This document shows positions 5,737-6,801 of a stretch of 6,801 bases of DNA, one piece after another. A program made the translations under genes and the position numbers. The notes beneath the pieces were generated by a model. The model had not been told where the DNA came from and ran no database searches. It saw only the letters and a list, made by a program, of their open reading frames with translations. Source of the DNA: an uncultured Ruminococcus sp. (GTDB lineage Bacteria > Bacillota > Clostridia > Oscillospirales > Ruminococcaceae); contig CAMNJD010000481.1 of NCBI GenBank assembly GCA_946540705.1, positions 1 through 6,801 on the forward strand, written 5' to 3'. Every line of letters starts with the position of its first letter. The stretch's first letter is position 1.

Positions 5737-5769
5737 TGACATTTTGTGCAAATTTTCGGAGGTAACAAG

Positions 5770-6582
5770 ATGATCCTAAACAGCGTCGGATACGACAGGG
5801 TGTACGATCCGGGCTACGCGGTCAGCCGCCCGCAGGGCACCGAGGGCAATCTGCTGCTGCTGCTCAAATCGGAAGCAGTCTTCACGCTGAACGGCGAGGA
5901 CATCCTCGTTCCGGCAAAGACCTTTTTTGTTTATCCGCAGGGCATGGCGCAGCATTACCGCTCGGCGCCGCATCAATATCTGCTGATAGACTGGATCCAG
6001 TTCCTTTTCGAGAATGACGAGGACGACTGGTTCCGCCGCAAATATATCCCGTGGGCGACGCCCATCCCGCTCGAGCACACCGAGCTCTACAGCTACTGCA
6101 TCAAGTCGGTCGCGGATGAAAACGCCTCGGATCATCTGCACAAGGCCGATTCGATCGGGCATTATTTCTGGCTGATGTGCAATAAGGTCAGCGAATGCCT
6201 GCACGAACGGAGCATGATGCCGCACAGCGCACAGTATGAAACACTGCTGTATATCCGCAACAAGATCTACAGCATGCCCTATCTGGACTGGTCGGTCGAG
6301 TCCGCCTCGAAGGAGCTGCGCATGAGCCGCTCGTCCTTTCAGCATCACTACAGAGAGCAGTTCGGCATGACGTTCATGCAGGATCTGATCGAGAGCAGGC
6401 TCGGCCGCGCAAGAATGCTGCTTCAGACCACGAACATGACCGTGCAGGACATCGCCTCGCAGTGCGGCTACCGCAGCTATGAGCATTTTTCGCGGCAGTT
6501 CCGCACGCACTGCGGCATGACCCCGAGCAGCTTCCGCACCCGCGCTCAGCAGGAACAAAAGGGCACTGCCGAGAAAATATAA
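5770..6582 (+). CDS. AraC-family transcriptional regulator
   Basis: This is a 270-residue regulator, normal for the family. The N-terminal part (about 1-110) resembles the cupin-like sugar-sensing arm: a turn-rich beta region with FTLNGEDILVPA and FFVYPQGM. The C-terminal part (about 155-257) holds two helix-turn-helix motifs, about 172-193 and 222-245, with the family signature running from MTVQDIAS through CGYRSYEHFSRQF to GMTPSSFR. GGAGGT at 5758-5763, six bases before the ATG, fixes the start; an in-frame ATG at 5746 lies upstream of this site and is disfavoured. It is divergent from the GH9 cellulase gene across a 280-bp region, the usual arrangement for a local activator of a polysaccharide-use gene. 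The inducer is inferred to be a cellulose-derived sugar, with no direct evidence. A strong terminator follows. Confidence 0.93.
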   Translation: MILNSVGYDRVYDPGYAVSRPQGTEGNLLLLLKSEAVFTLNGEDILVPAKTFFVYPQGMAQHYRSAPHQYLLIDWIQFLFENDEDDWFRRKYIPWATPIPLEHTELYSYCIKSVADENASDHLHKADSIGHYFWLMCNKVSECLHERSMMPHSAQYETLLYIRNKIYSMPYLDWSVESASKELRMSRSSFQHHYREQFGMTFMQDLIESRLGRARMLLQTTNMTVQDIASQCGYRSYEHFSRQFRTHCGMTPSSFRTRAQQEQKGTAEKI

Positions 6583-6625
6583 GTTGCCTGCGGCGGGAAA
6601 GCCGGGACAACAATGATACAAAAAT

Positions 6626-6665
6626 GCCTCCGCCGGGCAGTTTTCTCCGGCAGGAGGCTGTTTTT
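6626..6665. terminator. Bidirectional Rho-independent terminator
   Basis: GCCTCC (6626-6631) pairs with GGAGGC (6653-6658), and GCCGG (6632-6636) pairs with CCGGC (6647-6651), with one bulged A at 6652 and a 10-nt loop. TGTTTTT follows on the plus strand, and ATTTTTG follows on the minus strand. It sits 43 bp after the AraC-family stop and 27 bp after the stop of the convergent partial gene, so it can end both transcripts. Confidence 0.88.
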
Positions 6666-6685
6666 ATGATCTTTTGAGGCCGCAC

Positions 6686-6801
6686 TCAGCAGAAATCTTC
6701 GCAGACGACCGCACACTGCTCTGTGCCGTAGTATTCCATGCACCGCACGGCCTCCGCGCTGATGCGCTCGCCGCACATGACGACCGGCACGGCGGGGGGG
6801 C
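6686..6801 (-). CDS. C-terminal fragment of an unrecognised protein
   Basis: An open frame enters from the right edge and ends with TGA at 6688-6686, giving 37 residues ending AVVCEDFC. Third codon positions are GC-rich like those of the neighbours, and the stop is followed by a hairpin with a minus-strand T-tract, which supports a real gene end. The fragment has five cysteines, including the last residue. I do not recognise a family. A run of seven G at 6794-6800 makes the frame at the very edge sensitive to indel error. Confidence 0.55.
   Translation of the reverse strand, partial: PPAVPVVMCGERISAEAVRCMEYYGTEQCAVVCEDFC

Noticed and set aside
5776..6621. A 281-codon minus-strand frame opposite the AraC-family gene
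   Set aside because: The plus-strand gene has the full AraC signature, promoter, ribosome site and terminator; the antisense product resembles no family and would run through the terminator hairpin.

Overview
The window looks like chromosomal DNA from a fibre-degrading anaerobic Firmicute, most likely a Ruminococcus-type cellulosome producer. The main reason is the large minus-strand gene at 3048-5489. It encodes a secreted glycoside hydrolase family 9 (GH9) cellulase with a family 4 carbohydrate-binding module, an Ig-like domain and a C-terminal type I dockerin, the module that plugs an enzyme into a cellulosome scaffold. GC-rich third codon positions, purine-rich ribosome binding sites and a perfect consensus sigma-A promoter fit this group. 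The species cannot be fixed from the sequence alone.

Layout from left to right. Bases 1-107 hold the control region of a two-component operon, with an 8-bp direct repeat at 21-bp spacing next to a -10-like hexamer. An OmpR-type response regulator (108-788) and its membrane histidine kinase (785-2092) follow, translationally coupled by an ATGA overlap. A convergent minus-strand gene (2096-2959) ends only 3 bp past the kinase stop and encodes a cytoplasmic alpha/beta hydrolase of the HSL esterase type. Upstream of it lies an 88-bp gap with a strong hairpin whose T-tract is on the plus strand only. The GH9 gene comes next, on the same strand as the hydrolase.

A 280-bp divergent control region (5490-5769) separates the GH9 gene from an AraC-family regulator (5770-6582). 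It contains a TTGACA-N17-TATAAT promoter for the regulator, two minus-strand TATAAT hexamers, several inverted repeats and a hairpin beside the GH9 ribosome binding site. After the regulator comes a terminator usable in both directions (6626-6665), then the 3' end of an unrecognised minus-strand gene that runs off the window.

How the genes may work together (inference): the AraC regulator probably senses a sugar and controls the divergent cellulase. The enzyme is exported and docked on a cell-surface scaffold to cut cellulose. The hydrolase downstream may share the cellulase transcript and act on esters in the cytoplasm. The two-component system is a neighbour with no shown link to the cellulase, although its unterminated transcript would run antisense through the hydrolase gene. 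I see no mobile element, CRISPR array, tRNA or rRNA, and no clearly unprecedented gene system. The less ordinary material is in the regulatory DNA and in a few atypical residues of the two-component pair.
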